DNA from: Peltaster fructicola
Taxonomy: Eukaryota > Ascomycota > Dothideomycetes
Direction: 5' to 3'
Assembly: GCA_001592805.2 (NCBI GenBank)
Contig: CP051139.1
Span: 1,426,001-1,490,000 of the forward strand
DNA length: 64,000 bases
Shown here: positions 32,801 to 42,535 of the stretch, piece after piece
Layout of the letters: every line of letters begins with the position of its first letter
Position numbering within the stretch: position 1 is the first letter of the stretch
Translations under genes and position numbers: made by a program
Notes under the pieces: model-generated
What the model was told of the DNA's origin: nothing
Database searches by the model: none
What the model saw: only the letters and a program-made list of their open reading frames with translations

Positions 32801-33220
32801 TGAAGGCGCATGATGGTCACCTAGATGGACTGTCTTGTCGTGAAGGCTGGTTTGAGCGCAGTCAATTAGCAAGCGCTCCCGGTCGTTCTGGACGCCATGC
32901 AACAGACTCGGTGCGGAATCTGGGCCGAGATATGTTTCCCTGCCGGCTGTTTCTATAGACGAGAGGTATCGTTTGTGCCAAAGCCTGTGACCAGCAGTGC
33001 TGGATGTGCCATTGAAAGTTCTGGGCAAGTGCCTGCTACGGAGAGGAAGGCTGCACGTCCTCATCGAGTGTCGCCTGCAGTGAGCATATCTGCTACCTTT
33101 GCGGCTGGCGACTGCGCAGGCAAATGTGTTATACTGCTGCGGTGATGTTTGGCAGCTTTGGTGTTGCGCAACCGTCCATCCCGGTGTCAACAGACATGAT
33201 CGCGGACAACTTTTGTGCAT
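29813..33220 (-). CDS. DEAH/DExH-box RNA helicase, probably organelle-targeted
   Basis: A single exon of 1135 residues from 33220, or 1083 from an in-frame ATG at 33064. The second start gives MRTCSLPLRSRHLPRTFNG, an Arg/Ser-rich N-terminus that looks like a mitochondrial presequence. The core starts near LPILAAKAELVSIVNDNPYI with GATGCGKSTQVPQ (Walker A), CTQPRRIAALALAKRVAEER (Ia), ILDEVHERDVSMDLLM (DEVH box) and VLMSATLD (III). The second lobe has STNIAETSITVPHITHVIDS and SEQRMGRAGRVQAGHYMALF (VI), then HA2 and OB-fold regions. This is the DHX29/36/57-like class. No zinc finger, RWD or dsRNA-binding domain is evident. The function may be mitochondrial RNA processing, by inference. Confidence 0.9.
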   Translation of the reverse strand: MHKSCPRSCLLTPGWTVAQHQSCQTSPQQYNTFACAVASRKGSRYAHCRRHSMRTCSLPLRSRHLPRTFNGTSSTAGHRLWHKRYLSSIETAGRETYLGPDSAPSLLHGVQNDRERLLIDCAQTSLHDKTVHLGDHHAPSTDTPTLSPLHPGDVNHGREAWTDNATRLEHDSQSLKSVRNEDDASRPEPLHEVLSDAEEPSGASGPSKTSNSVKTHGATESSSPKSILISASTMLLMRRGLIAANDAGLLTTQKRLLAASDMPERARKSLAHGKSTKVLQSQSRQLKRTSDAMQQRTSTTAMQRHRQSLPILAAKAELVSIVNDNPYIVVIGATGCGKSTQVPQMILDSAIDAVQGASCNILCTQPRRIAALALAKRVAEERQEILGDSVGYHVRHDKVGSRDYGSITYLTTGVLLKQLRSNPDIVFDNVSHIILDEVHERDVSMDLLMLSLKRLIAARQQASRPIPKIVLMSATLDVNLIANYWTPGGRSCPTLTIPGKLFPVSKQYLDHILDDTGPSIGSILDNLRPRFPAEVATAEAYIQDEVRLAEASIEHKEATTTPAIDVTPHVSILLVVAAVIKVCTTTSAGAVLVFLPGLQEIQQLQNLLSSLTLADHNLDCVSLEVLQLHSTLPKTEQSLIFNPLTDRRRRIILSTNIAETSITVPHITHVIDSGVSRAPRYDPTSKATTLEYVWESQSSSEQRMGRAGRVQAGHYMALFSEARFALMPLTSVPEIMRTNLVALALDVKARFPSERLETLLGEALQAPTVESINAARNELQAIHAIDQDEELTILGRLLSQLPLPPHWGRVVLMGVLFNCLDPILIIATSIGSDLFYRPIGREAEALQRHQQFNTTRSDHLAFYHAYAALRKVELSGGIAAARRFAQENFLSWLVYLNIKKDILATERDMQKYSIITKTSATRKGTQTHPSMGQHDLLPTNLFGGQLYNSNSDNHELIKCLILSGYPSNLAAYHKGSRWTTGSRFGFVQSSSFSVKKPSSEERSQLVLRLFTALRESSTSEHLSMGQVSALTALAGLLFCDRLSVRSGTLRINELPHAQFEDCPDDAAKLVLEYKKLSDRVICNALQEIAASRKGVQVRPETRSFVRQLVDVLTSVSSVDLPTSSQTFEASQDAKL

Positions 33221-33487
33221 GAAGGCTGATACACGTAGAGACGCATCTTGCAGCCCGTCGACGTGTCAATGAGTTGATGGCATTGTGATCCTGTTGATGC
33301 CCGGGCATACCTCAATAGGAGAATAAAGAATGTCATTGAATATAGCGGCGAGCAAATTTGATTGGTGCACGAGCCAGATCGACAGGTCAACAGCAGCCAC
33401 AGCAAGGACGTCGCTGAGCATTGTATCTACACAGTGAATATCTAATGCTCAGAATCTTCTTGGCAGTAGCAAGCCGGTCAAGCTCAA

Positions 33488-34828
33488 TCATTCCACCATC
33501 TTGTCCAGCCTGGACGCATCGCCGCGTTTTGGTGCATGAGGACTTTGATTCTGTCTCCTCCTGACCTGACCTGCTTTTGATGGAAAAGTGGGAAACATCG
33601 CTGTAGGTTTTGGCCGCGGGTGCTCCACGAAGTAGCGATGCCCGAGCATATTTCGTGCTGTAGGACGATCGTCCGGATTCCAGGCTAGGAGACTCTCGAG
33701 CAGCTCTACGCCAGCGCTTGACAAGCTTTGGAATTTCGTCCTGACACCACCATTCTGAACAGACTGCGAAAGCCGTAAGTGCTTGGCATTGGGCAGCCTC
33801 TTGAACTCAGGCCACGCCTCGTTGGTAGGAGGGCCGCGTAAGTCGATGATCTGTCTTATTGTCAATCGAGGGTACGACCAGTGCATGTACTTACTCCAGT
33901 CCATAAGACCGGAGGCTCAACTCACCTTGCTTAACTGCTCAACCTCATTCTTGCCTTGTAAGATGGCAGTCTTTGCCAGCAATTCACCGAACACACAACC
34001 TATGCTCCACATATCGACAGGCTGACCATACGAAGTGGCACCAAGAAGCAGCTCTGGAGAGCGATACCAAAGTGTGACCACGAGCTGGGTCAGATTGGGC
34101 GGTTGTGGATCGCCACAAAGCCTGGCCATTCCAAAGTCTGCAAGCTTGATCTCGCCCTGATTGTTCATGAGGATATTGCTCGTCTTGAGGTCTCGATGTA
34201 GTATCCAGTGATCGTGCAGGAATTCGACAGCACTGCCAAGCTGGAGCATCAATGTCTTCACCTCGGATGCCGTAAAAGGATCCTGCATGTCCTCCTGCAA
34301 TGACTTCAGGTCGTGCTCCAGGAAGTCCATGATCAAATACACATCTCCTCTTGCCTCACCCTCACCAACCACAACTTCTCGTAACTCCACGACATGTCGA
34401 TGGCGGGCTATCCCAAGACATTGTATCTCTCGTAAAGCCGTGACAGGGAAACCTCCGTCGCGCAAAGGCTCGATCTTCAGCTTCTTGATCGCAACGATTT
34501 GTCCTGTAGCCTCTTCCCTTGCGCGGGACACAAAACCATAGCTTCCTTCTTCAATTGGATTCAGCTGCTGGTAGCGTGTGATCGAGCGACATGACTGCCA
34601 GCTAGGCGCTGCCAATCGACGGTGAGGCTCATTGTCAGACGGTGCAATGCGATCCAGAGACAGTCGTCTTCGTTTTGCGGGTCTGTCTTCTTGCTCTGAC
34701 CTGGTTAAGTGCTGTGCTTCCTCCTCGGCCTTCTTCTGTGCTTTCAGACGCTTCTTTTCCTCCTTCTGAGCTTTGCGCTTTGCATCTTCTGCAAGATCCG
34801 CAGCTGAATCAGCCCATTTCGAGGACAT
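33488..34828 (-). CDS. Cyclin-dependent kinase of the CDK10/CDK11 (PITSLRE-like) type
   Basis: Two exons (33926-34828 and 33488-33850) with a 75-nt intron, long for this window, giving 421 residues. The start MSSKWADSAADLAEDAKRK was chosen over an upstream ATG at the head of a Cys-rich stretch. A Lys/Glu-rich N-terminal helix and a nuclear-type KRRR patch precede the kinase domain: IEEGSYGFV (glycine loop), VAIKKLK (catalytic Lys), FPVTALREIQCLG (the cyclin-binding helix), HRDLKTSNILMNN, ADFGMARLCG and TLWYRSPELLLG. PVTALRE departs from PITSLRE and PISSLRE but is clearly of that group. These kinases act in transcription and splicing-linked phosphorylation. The C-terminus is short and basic. 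Confidence 0.92.
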
Positions 34829-34969
34829 TGCTGCATCGCGAGTCGTACATGTACATGTAGTTGCGAGTAAAGTATGACGCAGGTCATGGTGAAGCTTGCG
34901 GAACACTGCCGAAGCAGCTTCAACAATGTTGCAGCTTTGGAGAATGCGCTGTCATCATTCAGACACGTC

Positions 34970-36615
34970 ATGAAAACCTGCTTGAGTCGAGCCATCACGC
35001 GAGCTCAACCTTTGGCTTGTCATGTCCGATCATGTAAGCGTGTAGCGCAGCACGCACGATGGAGCTCGACTCAAGAAGGACACGCCTGGTCGACACCATT
35101 GGCTCGACAGCTAGCTGAGGCCATTACGGTAGGGAAGCTCTAGAGATCTCAGACTTCATCTGATATGGTGAGTAGACGACCGGTCCTATCCCAGTTGCAT
35201 CTTTCATGCGTCAATGCCTCACATCAGATCTCGGAGGATACTACACATCCCAAGTTCAGACTGGTAAAGACCAATTCGGCGTCAAAGGCGACTTCGTGAC
35301 ATCACCAGAGATCAGTCAGATATTTGGTGAACTCATTGGTCTATGGATTGTGGCAGAATGGATATCACAAGGCAAAAAGAGCGCGGGCATATACTTGATG
35401 GAGGTTGGGCCAGGGCGAGGCACTCTCATGAGCGACATCTTGCGCACAATTCGCAACTTTCCGGACCTTCTGAAGGCTGTCGATGCTGTATACATGGTAG
35501 AGGCAAGCCAAAGTCTACGCAACGCACAGCACAAGCTTCTTTGCGGCGACAATGCCCTGACGAAGACAGATATTGGCTACGAGAGCATGAGCCAGCAGGC
35601 TTCAGAATTGAAGATTGTCTGGGCGGAAGACATTCGGTTTGTGCCACGATCTGGAGCTGAAACACCTTTTATTGTCGCACACGAGTTCTTTGATGCTCTC
35701 CCAATACACATCTTCCAGTCGGTGCCACCGGCACCACAGTCTGCAGAGCAGACTATACAGACTCCAACCGGGCCTATCGCAGCCCCTCGACGGTTACCAC
35801 AGGCTGCAGCACAGCATCAATGGCGCGAGCTTGTAGTCGCACCGAAGCCACCTCATCGACAGAAAGCGGGTGAGCCTGAGTTTGAGATGAGTGTTGCCAA
35901 AGCTGCTACACCACATTCAATGTACCTCCCGGAGACCTCTACCAGGTATAGAGCTCTCAAGACCACGACAGACGCTATAATCGAGATTAGCCCCGAGAGT
36001 CAGGCATATGTACGCGAGTTTGCAGAACGCCTAGGAGGATCGAATCCGGAAGTGCCAGAGAATGCAGACGAGAAATCGCCTGCGAAGCAAGTATCCGTGA
36101 AGACAAAAACCAAACCAATCGAAAAGGAGAATCCATCAGGAGCAGCCATCATCATAGACTACGGCAAGGCGTCGACCATACCTACTAACTCTCTCCGTGG
36201 CATTCGAGCACACAAGATCGTCTCGCCTTTTGACGCTCCTGGCGCTACAGATGTCAGTGCAGACGTTGACTTCATGGCCTTGGCAGAGACGGCAATCGAA
36301 GCATCACCGGGTGTCGAAGTACATGGACCAGTTGATCAGGCTCGCTTCCTGAAAGCGATGGGCATCGAAGAACGTGCGTCTCAGCTTGTCAAACGAGCTG
36401 TGGACAAAGAAAGAGGTGGATCAACTGGACAAGCTCGGAGCGAGCTCACAGATTTAGTCAAGAGAATAGAGAGTGGGTGGAAACGACTTGTCGATACCAG
36501 TCCGCAAGGTATGGGTCGACTATATCAGGTCATGGCGATCCTACCATATTCAACAGGTTCGAGTGAGCAGAAAAGGAGACGACCTGTAGGTTTTGGAGGC
36601 GACGTCAGGTTGTGA
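34970..36615 (+). CDS. NDUFAF7: Complex I assembly methyltransferase NDUFAF7 (MidA family)
   Basis: Two exons (34970-35128 and 35176-36615) with a 47-nt intron, giving 532 residues. The Arg/Ala/Ser-rich start (MKTCLSRAITRAQPLACHVR) is a good mitochondrial presequence. NDUFAF7 dimethylates an arginine of the complex I subunit NDUFS2 in the matrix. Signature segments: TGPIPVASFMRQCLTSDLGG, GVKGDFVTSPEISQIFGELI, the SAM-binding EVGPGRGTLMSDILR, and FIVAHEFFDALPIHIFQ. Insertions of low complexity with basic runs (KTKTKPIEKE) lie at about residues 370-395. AIIIDYGKASTIPTNSLRGI is the typical C-terminal sheet. Complex I is absent from Saccharomyces, so this fits a filamentous fungus. The stop codon lies 6 bp from that of the convergent GNAT gene. 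Confidence 0.93.
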
Positions 36616-36621
36616 GATATG

Positions 36622-37303
36622 CTATGTCGGCTTGTAGCGTCGCAACATGACCGGATGCTCAAGGCCGTCCAATATAGCTGGCAGAGCACCTATCACCTCG
36701 AATCCAGCCGACTGATACAGCTTGACAGCTGCCGGCATGGCTTCAAGATATATGTCAGACCCAGCCGCGTCGGTCAGAACGAGGTTCGCTGCCAGCAACG
36801 CCTGACCAACACCACGACGTTGATGGCGTGGATGTACTGACATGGCCGGAACATCTAGTCAAGTCAGCCTCATTCTCTGTACAATACAAGAAAGCATTAC
36901 ACCAGAAATCGTTTCGGTCGCCCAGCAGTCTCTCCTTCGTCGTGCTCATCTTGGCCGCATGTTCTGCGAACAAGGGACCATCGACTATCTCTGGCAAATG
37001 ATCCTTGTGTTGAGCATTGAAAGCCTCGTCAATTTCAGCGTTGTTGGGCTCAATGATACCAGTGAACCCGACGATCTCGCCGGTATCTGTGTCCACCGCT
37101 TTGTGCCAATGTGCATCGGACTTAGCTAGTCGTGCACGCATGCGACCTATGCGCCAGGTCCAGTACTCTTCAGTTTGAGCGGCATTGGCGCCGTCAAAGC
37201 GTATAGCTTTTCGTTGGAAGACATCATTCTCGAAGGCATGATGTCCTATTCGAGTGAGCGCAGGAGCGTCCTCTGGCGTGGCCTTTTCGACTTTGATACC
37301 CAT
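36622..37303 (-). CDS. GNAT-family N-acetyltransferase
   Basis: Two exons (36901-37303 and 36622-36854) giving 211 residues. The 46-nt intron uses the donor GTAATG, reached after one base of the Tyr codon in DFWYVPAMSVHP. A donor one codon earlier (GTGTAA) is also tempting but breaks the frame. The N-terminus MGIKVEKATPEDAPALTRIG starts a GNAT fold. The acetyl-CoA site is VHPRHQRRGVGQALLAANL (the Q/RxxGxG/A motif). The family members of this form in fungi are mostly uncharacterised small-molecule or protein acetyltransferases. The substrate is unknown. No targeting signal is visible. Confidence 0.87.
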
Positions 37304-37555
37304 GCTGTGTTCTTGTTTGGCATGTGTCTGCCATCCATCGTCGAACCAAGAGGGACATTTGGCGATACTGCGTCGCTAGGCTCCACTTCATCTGAAGTTC
37401 ACAGCTGACTAATCATGTAATAGTCACTCACCATGCTAAATTTACTATGGAAGTGATTTGCTTAAAATCACTTTGATCGCACGTATTTTGGCTTCTCCTG
37501 TTGCTGCTGACACTCACACTCACACATATACACTTGCATCTCAGTCAAATTCAGA

Positions 37556-38443
37556 ATGTCTCGTGGCGGTCGTGGCGGCGGTCGTGGTGGTTACTCAGGA
37601 CCACCAGGTTCCAAACTCAACCATGGCACTGTACCATTCGAGATTGATCCATTACTTCTGGCTCGAGTTGAAGAACTACACAAAACGTCTGGCATATTCC
37701 CAGTGAGCTTACCCTCTATTCTCGAGATCAAATACTGACATTCTTGACAAGCGTATGCATGTTCCAAGACCCAGGCCTGTAACGCGAGCAGAATTGGCAT
37801 CAGTCGAGGCATATCGTGAGCTCCGCGCCAAGCGCCAACTTGGACCATACTACTTCCCGTCCACGTCTCATGATTTGAGTAGACGGTCAAAACGTCAGAG
37901 GACAGGCAGAGACAGTGAAAGATCGACATTCAACGCATTTGAAGACCAAAAGACATATCTTGCTGTGCAAGACGACATGCGTCGTGCCTTCAAAGAGGCT
38001 GAATACAGCAAGCTACCATTTCGTAAGCTGGAAGCATATCCTCAGCTCAGACCTTACTGATTCCTACAGCTAAGGATCTGCTCCCAAAGGAACTTTGGGG
38101 CGTCTGTGGTATTGCTGACGGTTCCCAATATTGGCCTAATATGCGTGGCGATCACAAGTCACTCCTATCCATGAAGCAGAAACTCGCCAGGATAGACGAC
38201 GCCGAAGAAGCTGAAGAAGAACCAGAGGAACTCGAGGAGAAGGATCCTGACGACAGTGACAAAGAACCAAATGAAGATGAAGACAAAGATGACGCTGCCT
38301 CCGATCGTGACGACGACTTCGAAGACGCCGAGGACGACATGGCTGCCGACTACAATGCAGAGCAGTACTTCGATGGCGGCGAGGATGATAATGATGATGC
38401 CGGTCATGGGGATGGCGGAGGCGGTGGCGGCGACGACTGGTGA
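37556..38443 (+). CDS. RPC31: RNA polymerase III subunit RPC31 (RPC7/POLR3G-like)
   Basis: Three exons: 37556-37702, 37752-38022 and 38070-38443 (introns 49 and 47 nt), giving 263 residues. The Gly/Arg-rich start MSRGGRGGGRGGYSGPPGS is followed by FEIDPLLLARVEELHKTSGI, then FRKLEAYP-free exon joins giving KLPFPKDLLPKELWG. The family-typical segment SKLPFPKDLLPKELWGVCGI thus spans the second join. The last about 95 residues are very acidic (Asp/Glu with Gly), ending GGGGGGDDW, as in all RPC31 proteins. RPC31 sits in the RPC82-RPC34-RPC31 subcomplex that helps Pol III open promoters of tRNA and 5S genes. Confidence 0.9.
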
Positions 38444-38694
38444 TCTTTTGTCTAATATATATCAACCAGTGTGCGAAAAAATGATAGATGAGACATTGGC
38501 GTGCTGTATCGACGACATCAACTGTCGACCAGTCTTATCCAATGTATAAACCCTATGTACTCGTACAATAGCGAAAGGAAATTCGTTTTGATCCGATCTA
38601 TGACCAGGATCCTGTCATGCAGACACGCCGGAGACATCAAAAAGACGTTGCGGTTTGTGCGCTCGTTCTATCCAAGTAGACATGCGTTCCCAGC

Positions 38695-40509
38695 TCAGGC
38701 ACGCTTCTTGTAGCTGTCGTACTCGTCGTAGCTTGTGTCTGCTTCGTATCCATAGTCGTAAGAGTCCAAGTCATCGCCGTACTCGTCGACAGGTTGGACG
38801 TCTGGATAGTCGTATGGATATGGCAGCTCAGAGGTGTACGTTGGCGCAGGTACAGAGACTGTGGTGTAAGAAGCGCTGCTAGTGACCGAGCCTGTCGAGA
38901 CTGGTACCTTGCTGCTCACACCTGTCGATGCAGCACGAGTGCTGGAGATGCTTGATGAAGCAGTGCGGACACTGCTCGAGACCTGCGAGGAAGCAGATGA
39001 AGACACTGCAGCGACGCTGCTGGAAAGTTTCGAGGAAACGTTTGAGGATGCTGCTGCAACACTGCTAGAAATCTTCGAGGAGACAGTTGAGGACGCTGCC
39101 GCAACACTGCTAGAGATCTTTGAGGAAGCTGCCGCAACACTGCTGGAGATCTTTGAAGAAGCGGCCGAGGACGAGGCCACAACACTGTTAGAGACCTTTG
39201 AGGAGACAGTTGAGGATGCTGCTGCAACACTCGAGCTTACACCGGTACTGACTGGGCGGCGGCTGCTCACTGAAGAAGATGCCAGTCGACGGCTTGAGCT
39301 GACGCCGGTGGACGATGGACGTGCACTGCTTGGCGACAACGATATCTTGCTCGAGCTCACCCGGCTGCTCACGAAAGTAGAGACAGGCCTGCTGCTACTG
39401 CGTACGGTCGAGCTGATTCGTCCTGAGGAAGGCTTCTTAGAACAAGCCTTGTGCGAAGGATGTGCAGAACAAGTCGACGATGCCCTCTTCGAGCTTACAC
39501 CAGTGCTGAAGCCGGTTGAGATGGCAGCACGACTCGACGACACACGTCCAGTTGAGCCAACTCCAGTGCTGACGCCCGTTGAACGTGGCTTGGTACCACT
39601 GCCGGTCGAGGACGGGCTGGAGACACGTCCTGTGCTCACACCAGTTGATGCAGGTCGCGAGTAGCTTCGTGAAGTCGACTTACGGCTAGCTGTGCCGCTT
39701 GAGGGCTTTCGTCCCGATGACACACCAGTGGAGGCAGCTGCCTTGCTAGAGCTGTGAGATGGCCTACGGTGTGAATGATGACCTGAATACGAGATGCTGC
39801 CTGTTGGGTAACCCTTGCCCGTGCCTCGACTTGGCGACGTGCTAATCGTAGTAGTGTCCGTGAGTGTGATAGTCCGAGTGATAGTTCGTGTCATGGTTTC
39901 AGTCTCAGTCTCGGTTTCAGTCTCGGTCTCAGTTTCGGTCTCAGTCGAGTACTCTGTCGTGGCATATTGAGTGGTAAGCGCTGCTGGAGATGTGGTCAGC
40001 TGGCCGGCAGCTGAGCTGGATGCAGTGACTGTGATGGTGACCACGTTGGTTGCACTTGGGAAGATAGTGGTGGTCAAAGTTTGCACCTGAGTTCGAGTCT
40101 GTGTGATGGTGACAGTCGACTTTGTGTCAGGGACTGTTGCGGTGACGGTGCTAGCGATCGTAACGGTTGAGGTCTCAGTGGCAGTCAATGTCGAAGTCAG
40201 GGTAATGGTCGATTGGTACTCTCCAATAGAGCTTGCAATGGCAGCTGCTGAAGAGTATCCGAGAGAGTTCTGAGCGGCAGCTGCGGAGGAGTAACCAAGA
40301 GAGCTTGCAATAGCATCGAGTGTATATGTACTGCTGCCACTTGAGGGCACCAGCTGAGTGATAGTGCGTGTGGCAGTCGTGGTTGAGACCGAAGTAATGG
40401 TCGATGTGGTGGTGGTAGCACTGCAGGTAGCATAATCCCGAGCTGGCAACTGAGCAGCCGAGGCCACAGCAGTGCCAGCTGCGAGCAGCAATGAGACAGC
40501 GAATTTCAT
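38695..40509 (-). CDS. Secreted Ser/Thr-rich mucin-like repeat protein
   Basis: 604 residues in one exon. A signal peptide (MKFAVSLLLAAGTAVASAA) is followed by a dibasic-type site (LPARDYATC). Then come Thr/Ser tracts (TTTTSTITSVSTTTATRTIT), two copies of a LGYSSAAA unit, and a (TE)n run near residue 190. Next are many STGVSSGR-like units and, at about 440-530, degenerate 15-residue repeats around SSKISSSVAAASSTV. A basic-to-Cys patch (CSAHPSHKACSKKPSSG) interrupts them. The C-terminus switches to an acidic, Tyr-rich tail (YPYDYPDVQPVDEYGDDLDS) ending KKRA. There is no hydrophobic GPI signal, so it is probably released or wall-bound, heavily O-mannosylated. Adhesion or wall function is inference. 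Confidence 0.85.
   Translation of the reverse strand: MKFAVSLLLAAGTAVASAAQLPARDYATCSATTTTSTITSVSTTTATRTITQLVPSSGSSTYTLDAIASSLGYSSAAAAQNSLGYSSAAAIASSIGEYQSTITLTSTLTATETSTVTIASTVTATVPDTKSTVTITQTRTQVQTLTTTIFPSATNVVTITVTASSSAAGQLTTSPAALTTQYATTEYSTETETETETETETETETMTRTITRTITLTDTTTISTSPSRGTGKGYPTGSISYSGHHSHRRPSHSSSKAAASTGVSSGRKPSSGTASRKSTSRSYSRPASTGVSTGRVSSPSSTGSGTKPRSTGVSTGVGSTGRVSSSRAAISTGFSTGVSSKRASSTCSAHPSHKACSKKPSSGRISSTVRSSSRPVSTFVSSRVSSSKISLSPSSARPSSTGVSSSRRLASSSVSSRRPVSTGVSSSVAAASSTVSSKVSNSVVASSSAASSKISSSVAAASSKISSSVAAASSTVSSKISSSVAAASSNVSSKLSSSVAAVSSSASSQVSSSVRTASSSISSTRAASTGVSSKVPVSTGSVTSSASYTTVSVPAPTYTSELPYPYDYPDVQPVDEYGDDLDSYDYGYEADTSYDEYDSYKKRA
38985..39240 (-). repeat. Degenerate tandem repeats inside the mucin-like gene
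   Basis: Imperfect units, mostly 45 bp with shorter variants, encode SSKISSSVAAASSTV and relatives. Adjacent copies share long identical stretches around ACTGCTAGAGATCTTTGAGG, so copy number may differ between strains. Confidence 0.75.
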
Positions 40510-41198
40510 CCTTACCCTGGAAGGATCGAGGTGATGGGATGTAAAGACTGAAAGGAGAGCAAGCTCAAGGACGACGAAGAAGCAATCGTAAACGATTGGA
40601 ACTGCTCACAGAGCACGAATGAAGGACAGGACGCTGCGACGAGGAGAAGCAGAAGTGATTGAGGAGAATGAGGGCGTACCGGGTGATATCTTACTGCAGT
40701 GGGAGCCATCGTGATCTCGGTCAGTAATCCTGTCAAGTGCCTGATGAGACTGTGGCGTCGCGGAGTCCATCCAGCGAGGGCATCCTGCAATAACATCATC
40801 AATTGACCTGGGATCGGAGTGAGGTCGGCGTGGGATCATGCATATGATTTCGGACAAGACCCTGCTGGTCACGCTCCGCATTGGCCTTTTAATCTCAATG
40901 ATGTAAAGGTCAAGGTGGAATATGCAGGTACGCAGAGGGAGGTGCGACAATTCGTGTTTCAAGGATGAAGTTTAATCCGCTGGTGACCAGGTTGACCCTG
41001 GCCAAGGCACTAAAATCACACAGCCACGCCTATTCGGGCGATTCTCTGCTGCGATGCCAATCCTTCGACCTCCACCCAAGCACAAGTATTCGGTCTTCAG
41101 TCTTGGGAGCAGCGACATAAGCGAGTCGAGACTGGCGATGTATTGACGCGTTACAGCGGCGCGGATCTCGCACGAACGACAAATCCCTGCTCGAAGAG
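40510..41198. promoter_or_regulatory. Divergent intergenic region, mucin-like gene / cyclin gene
   Basis: About 690 bp between two divergent starts. Short open frames (60-118 codons) on the minus strand lack protein-like character. It should contain the promoter of the secreted protein nearest 40510. No repeats seen. Confidence 0.45.
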
Positions 41199-42126
41199 AT
41201 GGCGACCGCACTATCACCACTGCTCAATCCTCTGGTCACGATCCAGCAACTTCAGGCAAGCAAATCATCGCTAGATGGCGTACCCAGCAATGTCGAAGAC
41301 TCCGTGCGCTTCGAGACGTGTCGTCTGCTTCAGACAGCCGGCACACTCCTGAGGGTGCACCAGAGCACCATAGCTCATGCTATCGTCCTGCTGTGCCGCT
41401 TCTGGTCGGGACCTAATGGAGGAAGCATGCTTGAGCACGATGGGCAAGTAAGCTTGGCGAAGGAGCTGCAATTAAAGCCTGCCTGACATCAGATTGCAGG
41501 ATGTTGCTGCGGCGGCACTATACGTCGCTGCAAAGCCTTCAGGGCAGTCGATTGCTCCAAGACTCCTTCTAATGGTCTTTGCATACCTTGTAGCTGCTGG
41601 ACCGAAATACGATGCAGGGCTACATGGTAATGCCGCACCGGTGGTCTGGTCGCTCACTGAGGGCCAGTATGAGAGCCGCCGTGCTCGGCTCTACGCCACT
41701 GAAACACACCTACTCAGCGTGCTTTGCTTTAACATACATGCGGCCTTACCATACACTGTTTGCATCAACTACATGCAGGCATTGGACGTGCTCAAATCCT
41801 CTCATGGTACTCTACTCGCCCGAAGAGCTTTTCAGCACCTTAACACTGCACTCATAAGTCCACAGCTGCTATATCTGACCTACCAACCAACAGCTTTGGC
41901 GACTGCGGCTATTTACCTAGCAGCCCGGGAGATCCAGGTAAAGCTACCCGAGACAGAGTGGTGGGAAGTCTTTGATCTCGATCGAGAAGACCTCGGATTC
42001 CTTGTTGTTGCATTCCAGAGCATGGAAGGATTCGTCAGAGAAGAGAGCGAGAGATGGCAACAAAACGTATCTTTGCTGACAGCGAGTGATGTGAAAGCAG
42101 CCATTGACAGCATGAGCGCCACTTGA
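41199..42126 (+). CDS. Cyclin-like protein (cyclin L/K/T transcription-cyclin type)
   Basis: Two exons (41199-41447 and 41500-42126) with a 52-nt intron, giving 291 residues. The first cyclin box includes FETCRLLQTAGTLLRVHQST, IAHAIVLLCRFW and, across the splice join, DVAAAALYVAAKPSGQSIAP. The second box has ETHLLSVLCFNIHAALPYTV, QLLYLTYQPTALATAAIYLA and a final WWEVFDLDREDLGFLVVAF. The spacing fits the transcription or splicing cyclins (L, K, T) rather than mitotic B-type cyclins. It could partner a CDK such as the CDK10/11-like kinase at 33.5-34.8 kb, but that pairing is only a suggestion. Confidence 0.85.
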
Positions 42127-42535
42127 GACAGGCGTAGTGATGGAGATGCACAAGAAATGAATGCTACATTGCTAGGACATCTGACGCTTCGAGAAACATG
42201 TCCATCCGCAGTACTAGGAGCAGGGAAGCCGCTGGGTACGGCAGCACAAGACCAGATGCCACCTCGACACATTATCCTGACACATCCCGTACCACTTCGA
42301 CCAGGTACTGGCAATGCTGTGTCATGTCTGCCGCAAGACTAGACAGCAGCATCCGTGTTAGTAGGCTCAACGTCGCCGTTGACCCTTGGCAGATCGAAAC
42401 GATTGGCCAAAGGCAACACCCTTCTCTCCATCTTCTTCTGAGGCGACAAGCTCATCAACTCATCCGCACGAGGCGGCGGTTCAGCGTATTCGTCCGGCAT
42501 CGATTCAATCTGACAACCTTTATATGCGGTACGAC
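42127..42535. other. Intergenic region between cyclin and RRM-like genes (convergent)
   Basis: About 410 bp between two convergent stop codons. Contains several short frames on both strands without protein-like composition. Expected to be two 3' UTRs. No hairpin or repeat stood out. Confidence 0.4.

Noticed and set aside
38882-39664. A 260-codon plus-strand frame with repeats like AAATLLEIFEE
   Set aside because: It is the antisense image of the Ser-rich repeats in the secreted protein. That gene has a signal peptide and coherent ends, so the opposite frame is a by-product of repetitive codons.
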